This document shows, one piece after another, positions 8,931 through 17,382 of a stretch of DNA of 56,182 nt. The notes below the pieces were generated by a model. The model saw nothing but the letters and a program-made list of their open reading frames with translations, made no database searches and was not told where the DNA came from. Positions within the stretch are counted from its first letter, which is position 1. Each line of letters starts with the position of its first letter. The stretch lies in NCBI RefSeq assembly GCF_015356825.1, contig NZ_JAACYW010000045.1, positions 1-56,182 of the forward strand, given 5' to 3'. This stretch comes from Catenulispora rubra. GTDB taxonomy: Bacteria > Actinomycetota > Actinomycetes > Streptomycetales > Catenulisporaceae. The position numbers and the translations under genes are program-made.

Positions 8931-10570
8931 GACGCTGCCTCGGCCACCGTTCCGGGCGCTCCGGCCCCTCCGGCTGCCGCGACCGCTCCGACCGTGATCC
9001 CGCTGGGTGCCCGGTGCCGCCGGTGCGTCGCCGCGTAGTAGAGGCCGCCGACGGCCGTCGCCCCGGCGATGAACAGGACCCCCGACCACCGCAGCCACCA
9101 GGTGTGCCCGGTCGTGTCGTAGACGGCGGTGCGCGGCCACAGCAGGTTGACCACCATCGCGGCCTGATAGAGCACGGCGATCGTGCCGACGGCGATTCCG
9201 AACCGGCCCAGGCTGAAGACGGCGTGTCCTTCCTCGTCCCGCTCGCCGTCGGACAGGGCGGTCCATCCCGTCAGCCGCCGCCACAGCAGCGGACCGGTCA
9301 CCCCGAGGTACGCCAGATACAGCATCGCGATGCACAGGCTCGACAACGCTGTGAAGAGCGCGGTCTGGCCGATGTTCACGACCAGTGCCGCCACCGCTCC
9401 GACGCCCACGACCAGGCTCGCGGTGATCGGCGTCCCGGTGCGCGGCGAGACCTTCGCCAGGGTCCGGGAGAACGGCAGCGCGTTCTCGCGTGCCATCGAG
9501 AACACCATCCGCGATCCGGCGGTCTGGCAGGCCAGCGTGCACGCGAACACCGCCACTGCCACCGTGCAGAGCAGCAGCCGTCCCAGCACGGACCCGAACC
9601 GCTGGGAGACCACCCAGGCCAGTCCGCCGGAGGCCAGGTTCCCATCGGTCAGGCTCGGCGCCGCGATCAGGCCGGCCAGGATGAGCAGGCCTCCGCCGAG
9701 CCCTGATACCGCGACGGCGCGCACGATCGTCTTCGGCGTCGTCCGGCGCGGGGCGCGGGTCTCCTCGCTGAGCTCGCCGGCGGCGTCGAAGCCGACCAGG
9801 ACGTACGCGGCCATCAGCGCCGAGGCCAGCCACGCGAACAGGTACGAGCCGCCCGAGGCCGCGCCGGTGGTGTGCAGCACGACGGTCGCCGACCGCTTCG
9901 GCAGGAAGAACAGCAGGGCTATCAGCGCGCTGACACCGATCAGTTCGACGACCACGCCGGCGCTGGTGACCAGGGCCATGACCCGCACCGAGACGATGGT
10001 CACGACCGTGGTGACGACCAGCAGGACGCAGCCGAGGAGCACCGCGTTCTCCGCGCCGGTCGAGGAGGTCGGCGTGGCGTCGGCGTGCGAGCCGCCGACG
10101 ATCTGGAACCCGTTCCAGATGCTCGGCAGCACCGCCTGCAGGGCGACGGCGGCCACCGCGACCGTGAGGATCTGTCCCACGATCATGGTCCAGCCGGTGA
10201 ACCAGCCGAACACCTTTCCGGCCAGCCGCGTGGACCACTGGTAGATCGCCCCGGAGACCGGCCACCGCGCGGCCAGCTCAGCGAAGTTCAGCGCCACCAG
10301 CATCTGCCCGGCGAACACCACCGGCCAGGTCCAGAAGAACGCCGCGCCGCCGAACCCGAAGCCCAGGCCGAAGAGCTGGAAGACGGTGGTCAGGATGCTG
10401 ACGAAGGAGAACCCCGCGGCGAAGGAGGAGAAGGAGCCGACCCCGCGGCGCAGCTCCTGGCGGTACCCGAGGGCGGCGAGGCCGTCGGCCTCGGCGAGGC
10501 CCGTCGCGGCGCCGCGGCCGGACGGGGACAGGGGTTGAGCGGGTGGCGCAACGTTCGGGTGCTGACTCAT
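8927..10570 (-). CDS. APC-family amino acid/guanidine permease
   Basis: A 547-aa integral membrane protein with about 12 to 14 hydrophobic segments and the APC N-terminal signature (RRGVGSFSSFAAGFSFVSIL, then FAELAARWPVSGAIYQW). It is the first gene of the carboxylase operon and the likely importer of the nitrogen substrate (guanidine or a related cation); specificity is inferred from context. The ATG at 10570 is chosen because GGTGAGG lies about 6 bases upstream. An in-frame GTG at 10582 has no comparable site. Its stop overlaps the next start. Confidence 0.9.
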   Translation of the reverse strand: MSQHPNVAPPAQPLSPSGRGAATGLAEADGLAALGYRQELRRGVGSFSSFAAGFSFVSILTTVFQLFGLGFGFGGAAFFWTWPVVFAGQMLVALNFAELAARWPVSGAIYQWSTRLAGKVFGWFTGWTMIVGQILTVAVAAVALQAVLPSIWNGFQIVGGSHADATPTSSTGAENAVLLGCVLLVVTTVVTIVSVRVMALVTSAGVVVELIGVSALIALLFFLPKRSATVVLHTTGAASGGSYLFAWLASALMAAYVLVGFDAAGELSEETRAPRRTTPKTIVRAVAVSGLGGGLLILAGLIAAPSLTDGNLASGGLAWVVSQRFGSVLGRLLLCTVAVAVFACTLACQTAGSRMVFSMARENALPFSRTLAKVSPRTGTPITASLVVGVGAVAALVVNIGQTALFTALSSLCIAMLYLAYLGVTGPLLWRRLTGWTALSDGERDEEGHAVFSLGRFGIAVGTIAVLYQAAMVVNLLWPRTAVYDTTGHTWWLRWSGVLFIAGATAVGGLYYAATHRRHRAPSGITVGAVAAAGGAGAPGTVAEAAS

Positions 10571-10760
10571 CGCGGACCTCACCGGGACTGGCGAATACCT
10601 GTCGAGCGACAGGTATCACCCAAAGTCATATCGGCTGGTCACCGCTTCATGACGCGGTCGTATTTCCTGTGTTAAATCCGGCGCAGGTTCGCGACGGTTC
10701 ACGCAGGTTCCGGGGAACACGTGGAAGCGTGATGCGCCGGTCGGCGCGGCCCGGCCCCGC
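10571..10760. promoter_or_regulatory. Operon leader with a perfect 22-bp palindrome
   Basis: The intergenic stretch before the permease holds a perfect dyad at 10595-10616, with arms ATACCTGTCG and its reverse complement separated by AG. It lies 25 bases upstream of the ATG at 10570 and would block transcription if bound. The remaining bases were inspected on the transcribed strand for a guanidine-I riboswitch and no convincing one was seen. The dyad is probably a repressor operator, perhaps for the operon's own TetR. Confidence 0.6.
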
Positions 10761-11501
10761 TCACACCGCGACGCGTCCGCCGTCGACGGGCAGGACCACG
10801 CCCTGGACGAAGCTCGCGCCGTCGCCGACGAGGTACGCGACCGCCTGCGCGATCTCGTTCGCGTCGGCGACCCGCCCCGTGGGCGCCTGGGAGGCGAGCT
10901 GGTCCAGGCCGTCGCCCATCGCCGTGGTGCCCTCGGTGCGCGTCGGCCCGGGGGAGACCGCGTTCACCCGTACCCCGTGCGGCCCGAACTCGGCCGCCCA
11001 GGCCTTGGTCAGCAAGTTGACGGCGGCCTTGCCGGAACCGTAGAGCGCCATTCCCGGCATCCCGAAGGCGGCGACCATCGTGGACACGTTGACGATCGCA
11101 CCCCCGCCGCGCTCGGCCATCGCCGGGGCCAGCGCCGCGACCAGGAAGTACGGGACCTTGACGTTGATCGCGTACATGGCGTCGAACTCCGCCTCGGTGG
11201 TCGCCTCGGTGGGACCGAACCCGCCGATCCCGGCGTTGTTGACCAGGATGTCCACCCGGCCGGCGGCGGCGATCGCGCGCTGGGCCAGGTCGCGTGCCGA
11301 GTCGGCGTCGTGCAGGTCCGCGGCCAGGAAGTCGGCCTTGTGGCCGGCGGCGCGCAGGGCCTGGACCACCTGTGCGCCGCGCTCGGGATCGCGGCCCGAG
11401 ACCAGGACGTGGGCGCCCCGGTCGGCCAGGGCTTGGGCGGTGGCCCGGCCGATGCCGCTGGTCGACCCGGTCACCAGGGCGATTTTGCCGGTGAGTTCCA
11501 T
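10761..11501 (-). CDS. Short-chain dehydrogenase/reductase (SDR)
   Basis: A 246-aa classical SDR. It has the cofactor motif TGSTSGIGRATA, the NNAGIGG motif, catalytic Ser in the NVSTMVAAFG region, the YGSGK catalytic Tyr/Lys pair, and the C-terminal PVDGGRVAV. The Arg at the end of the second strand (SGRDPE) suggests NADP(H). The ATG at 11501 follows AAGGAGG at 6-base spacing. The gene is divergent from a TetR gene with a shared operator between them, so it is probably induced by that repressor's ligand. The substrate is unknown. Confidence 0.92.
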   Translation of the reverse strand: MELTGKIALVTGSTSGIGRATAQALADRGAHVLVSGRDPERGAQVVQALRAAGHKADFLAADLHDADSARDLAQRAIAAAGRVDILVNNAGIGGFGPTEATTEAEFDAMYAINVKVPYFLVAALAPAMAERGGGAIVNVSTMVAAFGMPGMALYGSGKAAVNLLTKAWAAEFGPHGVRVNAVSPGPTRTEGTTAMGDGLDQLASQAPTGRVADANEIAQAVAYLVGDGASFVQGVVLPVDGGRVAV

Positions 11502-11552
11502 GAGGCGCCTCCTTGAGAATGGCTTGTGCGATCCACTATTCGCCGCAAAAAA

Positions 11553-11568
11553 TGGATTGTCCAATCCA
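11553..11568. promoter_or_regulatory. TetR-type operator between SDR and TetR genes
   Basis: A perfect dyad TGGATTG-TC-CAATCCA lies between the divergent starts (11501 and 11591). A related half-site, CGATCCACT, occurs at about 11529. The same 9-mer recurs at about 12363, before the alpha/beta hydrolase gene. It is probably the site of the TetR encoded at 11591. Confidence 0.65.
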
Positions 11569-11590
11569 GAACTTGAGGTAGGCTGATCTC

Positions 11591-12238
11591 ATGAACACCC
11601 GTGACCAGCCCGCGAAACTGACCCGGAAGGGCGAGGCGACGCGCCTGCGCATCGTGGCCGCCGCCGCGCAGCTGATGTACGAGAACGGGGTCGCCGGCAC
11701 CACGATGGAAGACGTCAAGACCGCGGCCCGGGCCAGCAGCTCGCAGCTCTACCACTACTTCGCCGACAAGCAGGCACTCGTGTTGGCGGTCATCGACTAC
11801 CAGAACGAGTCGGTCGTCGGCGGCCAGGAGGCCATGTTCGTGCGGCTCGACAGCATCGACGGGCTGCGCACCTGGCGTGACTTCCTCATCCAGCACCAAC
11901 GCGACCTCGGCTGCCGCGGCGGCTGCCCGATCGGATCACTGGGCAGCGAACTGGCCGAGATCAACCCGGACGCGCGCACCGCCGTCTCCACCGCGTTCCT
12001 GCGCTGGGAGGCGGGTATCCGCGGAGGACTGCAGGCCATGCACGAACGCGGGGAGCTCACCGCCGACCCCGACGAGCTGGCTTTGACCATCCTCGCCGCA
12101 CTGCAGGGCGGACTCCTGCTCACCCAGATCCACCGCGATGTCCGGCCCCTGGAAGTCACGCTCGACGCCATGATCAGCCACGTGGAAGCCCACACCGTAG
12201 TTGCTGGGGCCTCGGTCAGCCTCACCCGATCGGCCTAA
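11591..12238 (+). CDS. TetR-family regulator
   Basis: A 215-aa protein with a TetR DNA-binding domain: RLRIVAAAAQLMYENGV, TTMEDVKTAARASSSQLYHYF and ADKQALVLAVI. The C-terminal domain contains the CRGGCPIGSLGSEL segment seen in a TetR subgroup (TetR_C_6-like) that controls oxidoreductases. It is divergent from the SDR gene, with a perfect palindrome in the 90-base gap. The alpha/beta hydrolase downstream on the same strand may belong to the same regulon. Confidence 0.92.
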   Translation: MNTRDQPAKLTRKGEATRLRIVAAAAQLMYENGVAGTTMEDVKTAARASSSQLYHYFADKQALVLAVIDYQNESVVGGQEAMFVRLDSIDGLRTWRDFLIQHQRDLGCRGGCPIGSLGSELAEINPDARTAVSTAFLRWEAGIRGGLQAMHERGELTADPDELALTILAALQGGLLLTQIHRDVRPLEVTLDAMISHVEAHTVVAGASVSLTRSA

Positions 12239-13261
<1,023 letters not shown>

Positions 13262-13276
13262 CGGCCACCCGCGTCC

Positions 13277-13717
13277 CTATGCCTCGAAAGGGGTGAGGAC
13301 GAAGATCGGCATCTTCCTGCTGGTCTTCTTCTGGTACTCGGCGTAGTCCGGCCAGACGGCGACGGCGCGGTCGAACCAGGCCTCGTACTCCTCGTCGTGG
13401 ACCTCCCGGGCCCGGTAGTCCTTCTTGGCCGGGCCGTCCTGGAGTTCCACGTGCGGGTCCGCGGTCACGTTGAAGTACCAGACCGGGTGCTTGGGCGCGC
13501 CGCCGAGGGAGGCGACGACGGCGTACTCGCCGTCGTGCTCGACGCGCATCAGCGGGGTCTTGCGCAGCTTGCCGGACCTGGCGCCGACCGAGGTCAGCAC
13601 GATGACCGGCCGGCCCTGGTTCTCGGCGCCCTCGGTCCCTCCGGAGCGTTCGTAGAGCTCGACCTGGTCGCGGCTGAAGTCGAACGCGCTGGGCTCGTAT
13701 TCCCCGGTGAGAGGCAT
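13277..13717 (-). CDS. Deazaflavin (F420)-dependent nitroreductase family protein
   Basis: A 146-aa member of the DDN family (split beta-barrel, coenzyme F420 binding). Diagnostic parts are [10 protein letters not shown] at the start, [33 protein letters not shown] given in the usual order, then [19 protein letters not shown] and the C-terminal [10 protein letters not shown]. The internal ATG at 13717 matches the family start; an upstream in-frame GTG at 13759 would add 14 unconserved residues. A copy of a 22-base element at 13784-13805 lies 67 bases upstream and recurs in front of the FMN reductase at 14643. This suggests common control by the TetR encoded between them. Confidence 0.9.
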   Translation of the reverse strand: MPLTGEYEPSAFDFSRDQVELYERSGGTEGAENQGRPVIVLTSVGARSGKLRKTPLMRVEHDGEYAVVASLGGAPKHPVWYFNVTADPHVELQDGPAKKDYRAREVHDEEYEAWFDRAVAVWPDYAEYQKKTSRKMPIFVLTPFEA

Positions 13718-13783
13718 GGTTTCGTCATCCGATCCGTCGTCGGTCCACCGGCCGGCCACCAGGCGTGGCGGGGCCTCGTCCTC

Positions 13784-13805
13784 AAGCGGACTTTACCCCG
13801 TTTGA
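13784..13805. promoter_or_regulatory. Shared operator, copy 1 (before the nitroreductase gene)
   Basis: The core CGGACTTTACCCCG (13787-13800) is identical to the reverse complement of 14521-14534. Over 22 bases the two copies differ at only a few edge positions. The element has a loose dyad, A(A/G)CGG N8 CCG(T/A)TT. It is probably the operator of the TetR at 13861-14499. Confidence 0.65.
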
Positions 13806-13860
13806 TGGGCGGAGGCCAGAGGCTGCGCGGATCGGCGTCCGTGTTCGGGGTCGGGGCGGA

Positions 13861-14499
13861 TCACACGCCGCAGAGACGCCGGATGAGGTCCTGCCAGGCC
13901 TGGCCGATCCGGTCCTCGATCCCGGTGGGCTCGGTGAGGTCGGAGGACGACAGGTAGAGCAGCATGGGTCCGTCCAAGGCGGCGGTGAGCTGGATGGCGA
14001 GCATCTCCAGGTCGGCGCCGTCGAGCCGCAGCTGCCCCAACAGCATGCGGATGTGCGTCCGGGACAGGGGTGATTCCGTCCCGGCCGGAATCGGCTGCCG
14101 GCCGTCGAGGGAGGCGCGCGCGATGTCGCGGTTCCTGATCATGAAGGCGATCCTGGCCTCGCCGTAGGCGATCAGGCGGTCCATCGCGGGGGCGCCGGGG
14201 CCCAGCGGCGCGGGTCCGGCCAGCACCTGTTCCTGGAAGTCGTGCTCGTCGTCTTCGAGCAGCGCCTGGAAGATCCCCGCGCGGGTGCCGAACCGGCGGA
14301 ACACCGTGCCCTTGCCGAGCCCGGCGCGCTCGGCCAGGCCGTCCATGGTGATGCCGTCCGCGCCGCACTGTTCGGCGAGCATCTCGCGGGCCGTGGCCAG
14401 CAGGTGTTTGCGGTTGCGCACGGCGTCGGCGCGTTCGGTCGGCGGTGCACCCAGGGGCAGTGCGCCCAGAGGCAGAGCGGGGCGGTCCATGGGGGCCAT
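13861..14499 (-). CDS. TetR-family regulator of reductase genes
   Basis: A 212-aa TetR protein. The helix-turn-helix runs RKHLLATAREMLAEQ, then ITMDGLAERAGLGKGTVFRRF, then GTRAGIFQALL. The gene sits between a divergent FMN reductase (14643) and a nitroreductase (13717) on the same strand. Both of these carry the same 14-base core element in front. ATG 14499 is used, but an ATG at 14490 is equally possible because no strong ribosome-binding site separates them. Confidence 0.9.
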   Translation of the reverse strand: MAPMDRPALPLGALPLGAPPTERADAVRNRKHLLATAREMLAEQCGADGITMDGLAERAGLGKGTVFRRFGTRAGIFQALLEDDEHDFQEQVLAGPAPLGPGAPAMDRLIAYGEARIAFMIRNRDIARASLDGRQPIPAGTESPLSRTHIRMLLGQLRLDGADLEMLAIQLTAALDGPMLLYLSSSDLTEPTGIEDRIGQAWQDLIRRLCGV

Positions 14500-14516
14500 G
14501 GTACCGGCGGGAATGT

Positions 14517-14538
14517 TAATCGGGGTAAAGTCCGTTTA
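14517..14538. promoter_or_regulatory. Shared operator, copy 2 (between TetR and FMN reductase)
   Basis: This is the inverted-orientation copy of the element at 13784-13805, with core CGGGGTAAAGTCCG at 14521-14534. It lies in the divergent gap between the TetR start (14499) and the FMN reductase start (14643), so it could control both. Confidence 0.65.
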
Positions 14539-14642
14539 TCGTGGAGCGCGGCGACCCCCGCCCGCACACAACCCCCGCACCCGCCCTCACGGCGGTCGGC
14601 GGAAACCTCGACCGACCAGCACACTCACAGATCGGAAGCATC

Positions 14643-15206
14643 ATGAGCGACTTGAAGATCGCGGTCATCCTCGGCAGCACCCGGCCCGGCCGCAACGGCA
14701 AGGCCGTCGCCGACTGGGTCATGGAGAAGGCCGCGGCGCGCACCGGCGCGAAGTACGAGCTGGTGGACCTGGCCGACTACCCGCTGCCGCACCTGGACGA
14801 GGCCCTGCCGCCGGCCATGGGCCAGTACGCGGGCGAGCACACCAAGGCCTGGGCCGCCACCATCGCTGCGTTCGACGGGTTCATATTCGTCAGCCCCGAG
14901 TACAACCACTCCACGTCCGGGGTGCTGAAGAACGCCATCGACTACCTGCACGCCGAGTGGAACAACAAGGCCGCCGGCTTCGTCTCCTACGGCTCCCTCG
15001 GCGGCGCGCGGGCCATCGAGCACCTGCGGGCGATCGCCAGCGAGCTCCAGATGGCCACGGTCCGCCAGCAGCTGTCCTTCTCGATGTTCACCGACTTCGA
15101 GAACTTCTCCGCCTTCCACCCCGGCCCGCAGCACGACGACTCCGCCACCGTGCTGTTCGACCAGCTTGAGGCGTGGGCCGGTGCGCTGAAGACCCTGCGG
15201 GTCTGA
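14643..15206 (+). CDS. NADPH-dependent FMN reductase (chromate/quinone reductase type)
   Basis: A 187-aa flavodoxin-like protein. The FMN-phosphate loop is GSTRPGRNG near the N-terminus, and the flavin-contacting PEYNHSTSGVLKNAID motif lies around residues 85 to 100. The family reduces FMN, quinones, azo compounds or chromate with NAD(P)H. CGGAAG lies 8 bases before the ATG. It is divergent from a TetR gene and probably repressed by it through the element at 14517-14538. It is convergent with the beta-helix gene, with a hairpin between the two. Confidence 0.92.
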   Translation: MSDLKIAVILGSTRPGRNGKAVADWVMEKAAARTGAKYELVDLADYPLPHLDEALPPAMGQYAGEHTKAWAATIAAFDGFIFVSPEYNHSTSGVLKNAIDYLHAEWNNKAAGFVSYGSLGGARAIEHLRAIASELQMATVRQQLSFSMFTDFENFSAFHPGPQHDDSATVLFDQLEAWAGALKTLRV

Positions 15207-15224
15207 GGCCCGGCGGGACCGGAG

Positions 15225-15258
15225 CCGGGCCAGGCTGCCTCGCGGCGGCCTGGCCCGG
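15225..15258. terminator. Bidirectional terminator-like hairpin
   Basis: An 11-bp perfect stem, CCGGGCCAGGC with GCCTGGCCCGG, and a 12-base loop lie between two convergent genes. There is no T-tract, as is usual in GC-rich actinomycetes. Confidence 0.7.
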
Positions 15259-15288
15259 GGAATTCAGGACTCTGCTACTGCTACTGCG

Positions 15289-17226
15289 CTACGGGTACGA
15301 GACGACGTCGCTCGGGCCGACGAACGTCGAACTGACCGCCGCGCCCTTGCCGTTGATGACCGACTGGATCCCGCCGGAGCCGGTGAGGAACACCGTCAGG
15401 ATGTCGTGGAACTGGACGCCGGGCCTCGACGGTGCCTGGAACGCCATCGAGTTCTGGATGCCCACCCCCTGGTTGAAGAACGTGTAGCTGCCCATGCCGT
15501 AGCCCTGGAAGGTCTTGACGTGCTTGCCGACCAGGAAGGCGGGGTAGCCGTTCTGCGTCGGGCTCGCCATCCACGAGGCCTGGTTCGGCACCTCGTACGG
15601 GTTCTCGTTCTGGAAGAAGATCACAGTGCCCTGCTGTCCGTTCCAGACCGTCTCGTTCTTCTGGAAGTGCTCGACCGCGAGCCCGTAGGCCGTGACGCCG
15701 TTCCCGTTGACGGTCAGACCGGTGTCGGCCTGGTCGGAGGTCCAGGTGCCGGCGCCCGCGCCGTGGTCCGCGCGCCAGATCCAGACGTCGTCGAGGATCG
15801 AGCCGTCGCTGTTGTCCACGAAGGCGTCGCGTACCGTGCCGGCCGTCGCGCCGCCGACCCGGAAGAACACGTCGTCGACGGTGATCGGGTTGTCGGCGTG
15901 GCTGACGTGGAAGGGCCGCGGTGCGATGTCGAGCAGGGCGTGCGACTTCTCCGTCCCGGCGTCGAAGATCAGGCCGGACAGCGTGGTGCCGCCGGTGTCC
16001 GCGACGTCCATGGCCACGTTGCCGTCGGTCGGGACCAGGGTGGGGAAGCCGAGGCCGACGATCTGCGTGTTCGGCCACAGGACGTGGATCGTCCGCGGGA
16101 CGTTGTAGACGCCCGGGGTGAACAGCAGGTCGTCGCCGAGCAGCAGCGCCGTGTTGATCTGCATGACGGTGCTGGCCGGGTTCACGACGTAGAACTTGCT
16201 CAGCGGCAGCGAGGTCCCGGGAGTGGGGCCCGCGGCCCAACTCGGTCCGCTCGAACTCTTTTGGAGCGAGGGGACGAAGACCTGGTACTGGCCGGAGTCG
16301 TCGAGGTAGAGGTACGGGGCTTCCTTGGTGACCGGGCACGTGGCCAGCGTCGTGTAGGGGGCCGGGCCGCCGGGGTCTCCGGAGTTCGCGGCGAAGCTCT
16401 GGGCCGGAGCGCCCGGGTCCCCGCAGAAGACCTGGTTCCAGACGCCGTTGGTCCAACCGTCGAGGGCGGTGTTGCGGGTGATGTACTGCTGCTGCGAACC
16501 GTTGATGACCGTCCCGCCGGTGAACCGCGAGTCGGCGATGAAGCCGCCGCTGGCGTAGTCCGGCGAGCCGTCGCAGTAGTCCATCAGGCTGACGTTGCCG
16601 TTGACGACCACCCGGCGCAGCGGGGCGGCCTGCGAGGCGGCCCAGAACTCGGTGTTCGCCTGGCAGCCGCTGCCGCCGGCGACGTTGATCGTCAGGTTCG
16701 TCACCGACCGCCAGAAGTTGTCGGTGGCGTTGCAGTTGGTCTGGCTGCCGAGGCACTGGTTGTAGACGTCGAGCGAGCCGTTGATGACGGTGCGGTCCGG
16801 GGTCAGGCCCAGGCCGGCGACGCTGGTGTAGTAGCCGACCTGGAAGACCAGGGGATTCGCGACGGAGCCGTACGTCCCGGGCTTGAAGAGCAGGGCGTAG
16901 CGCTCGGTGCCGAACTGGTTCGGCACCTGCTGGGTCGCGATCGTGGTGAGCGTGCTCTGGATCGAGGCCTGCGACATCGTCGGATCGAACACGATCACGT
17001 TCGGACCGAGGGCGCCGCCGGTGGGCGGGAGGAGCGTCGCAGGGCTCTGGTGCGCGGCGCTCGCAGAACTGGACACGGACGCGGTGCGGGGCGCGGATGC
17101 CGACGCGGACGCCGACGTGGTGAGGGCGGAGGCTGTCACGAGGCCCAACGCCGCCGCCGCGATCGTCAGAGCCCGGCCCGCGCGCCCGAGGGTGCGCGGG
17201 TAGCGGAAACGTTTACGTCTGATCAC
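15289..17226 (-). CDS. Secreted right-handed beta-helix protein (putative glycan-active)
   Basis: A 645-aa secreted protein. Residues 1 to about 45 form an export signal (basic RRKRFRYPRTLGR, then a hydrophobic Ala/Leu stretch), followed by a Ser/Ala-rich linker. The rest has repeated short strands typical of a pectin-lyase-like parallel beta-helix: YALLFKPGTYG, VINGSLDVYNQ, LLFTPGVYNVPRTI, LIFDAGTEKSHALLDIAP, VDDVFFRVGG. Homologues in streptomycetes are often labelled 'adenylyl cyclase' or 'coagulation factor 5/8 domain protein', but I see no support for either function. A LacI-type palindrome at 17271 upstream suggests sugar-responsive control and hence a role on polysaccharide. The GTG start at 17226 has AGGTGG only 3 bases upstream, so it is not certain. 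Confidence 0.8.
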   Translation of the reverse strand: MIRRKRFRYPRTLGRAGRALTIAAAALGLVTASALTTSASASASAPRTASVSSSASAAHQSPATLLPPTGGALGPNVIVFDPTMSQASIQSTLTTIATQQVPNQFGTERYALLFKPGTYGSVANPLVFQVGYYTSVAGLGLTPDRTVINGSLDVYNQCLGSQTNCNATDNFWRSVTNLTINVAGGSGCQANTEFWAASQAAPLRRVVVNGNVSLMDYCDGSPDYASGGFIADSRFTGGTVINGSQQQYITRNTALDGWTNGVWNQVFCGDPGAPAQSFAANSGDPGGPAPYTTLATCPVTKEAPYLYLDDSGQYQVFVPSLQKSSSGPSWAAGPTPGTSLPLSKFYVVNPASTVMQINTALLLGDDLLFTPGVYNVPRTIHVLWPNTQIVGLGFPTLVPTDGNVAMDVADTGGTTLSGLIFDAGTEKSHALLDIAPRPFHVSHADNPITVDDVFFRVGGATAGTVRDAFVDNSDGSILDDVWIWRADHGAGAGTWTSDQADTGLTVNGNGVTAYGLAVEHFQKNETVWNGQQGTVIFFQNENPYEVPNQASWMASPTQNGYPAFLVGKHVKTFQGYGMGSYTFFNQGVGIQNSMAFQAPSRPGVQFHDILTVFLTGSGGIQSVINGKGAAVSSTFVGPSDVVSYP

Positions 17227-17270
17227 ATTCCACCTAGCCTTCGTAGCGGATGTCTGTGATACCTGTGTTG

Positions 17271-17282
17271 GAGAGCGCTCTC
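17271..17282. promoter_or_regulatory. LacI-family-type operator
   Basis: The perfect palindrome GAGAGCGCTCTC lies 45 bases upstream of the beta-helix gene start. It resembles the GGGAGCGCTCCC class of sites bound by LacI-family glycan regulators (CebR/BglR type) in actinomycetes. Confidence 0.6.
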
Positions 17283-17382
17283 AGGGACAGGAGTGAACTC
17301 GCGTGCGACGAGCGCTGTCAAGAGATGCTCTCCAGCTGGTCGAAGGCTCTTGCTGGTCAAACGCTTCAGGTGATCATCGGTC

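Noticed and set aside
10571..10760. Guanidine-I riboswitch in the operon leader
   Set aside because: I looked for its conserved helices and sequence blocks on the transcribed strand and found none convincing. A covariance model search would decide.
15289..17226. Adenylyl cyclase function for the beta-helix protein
   Set aside because: There is no cyclase motif; the protein is secreted and strand-repeat rich.
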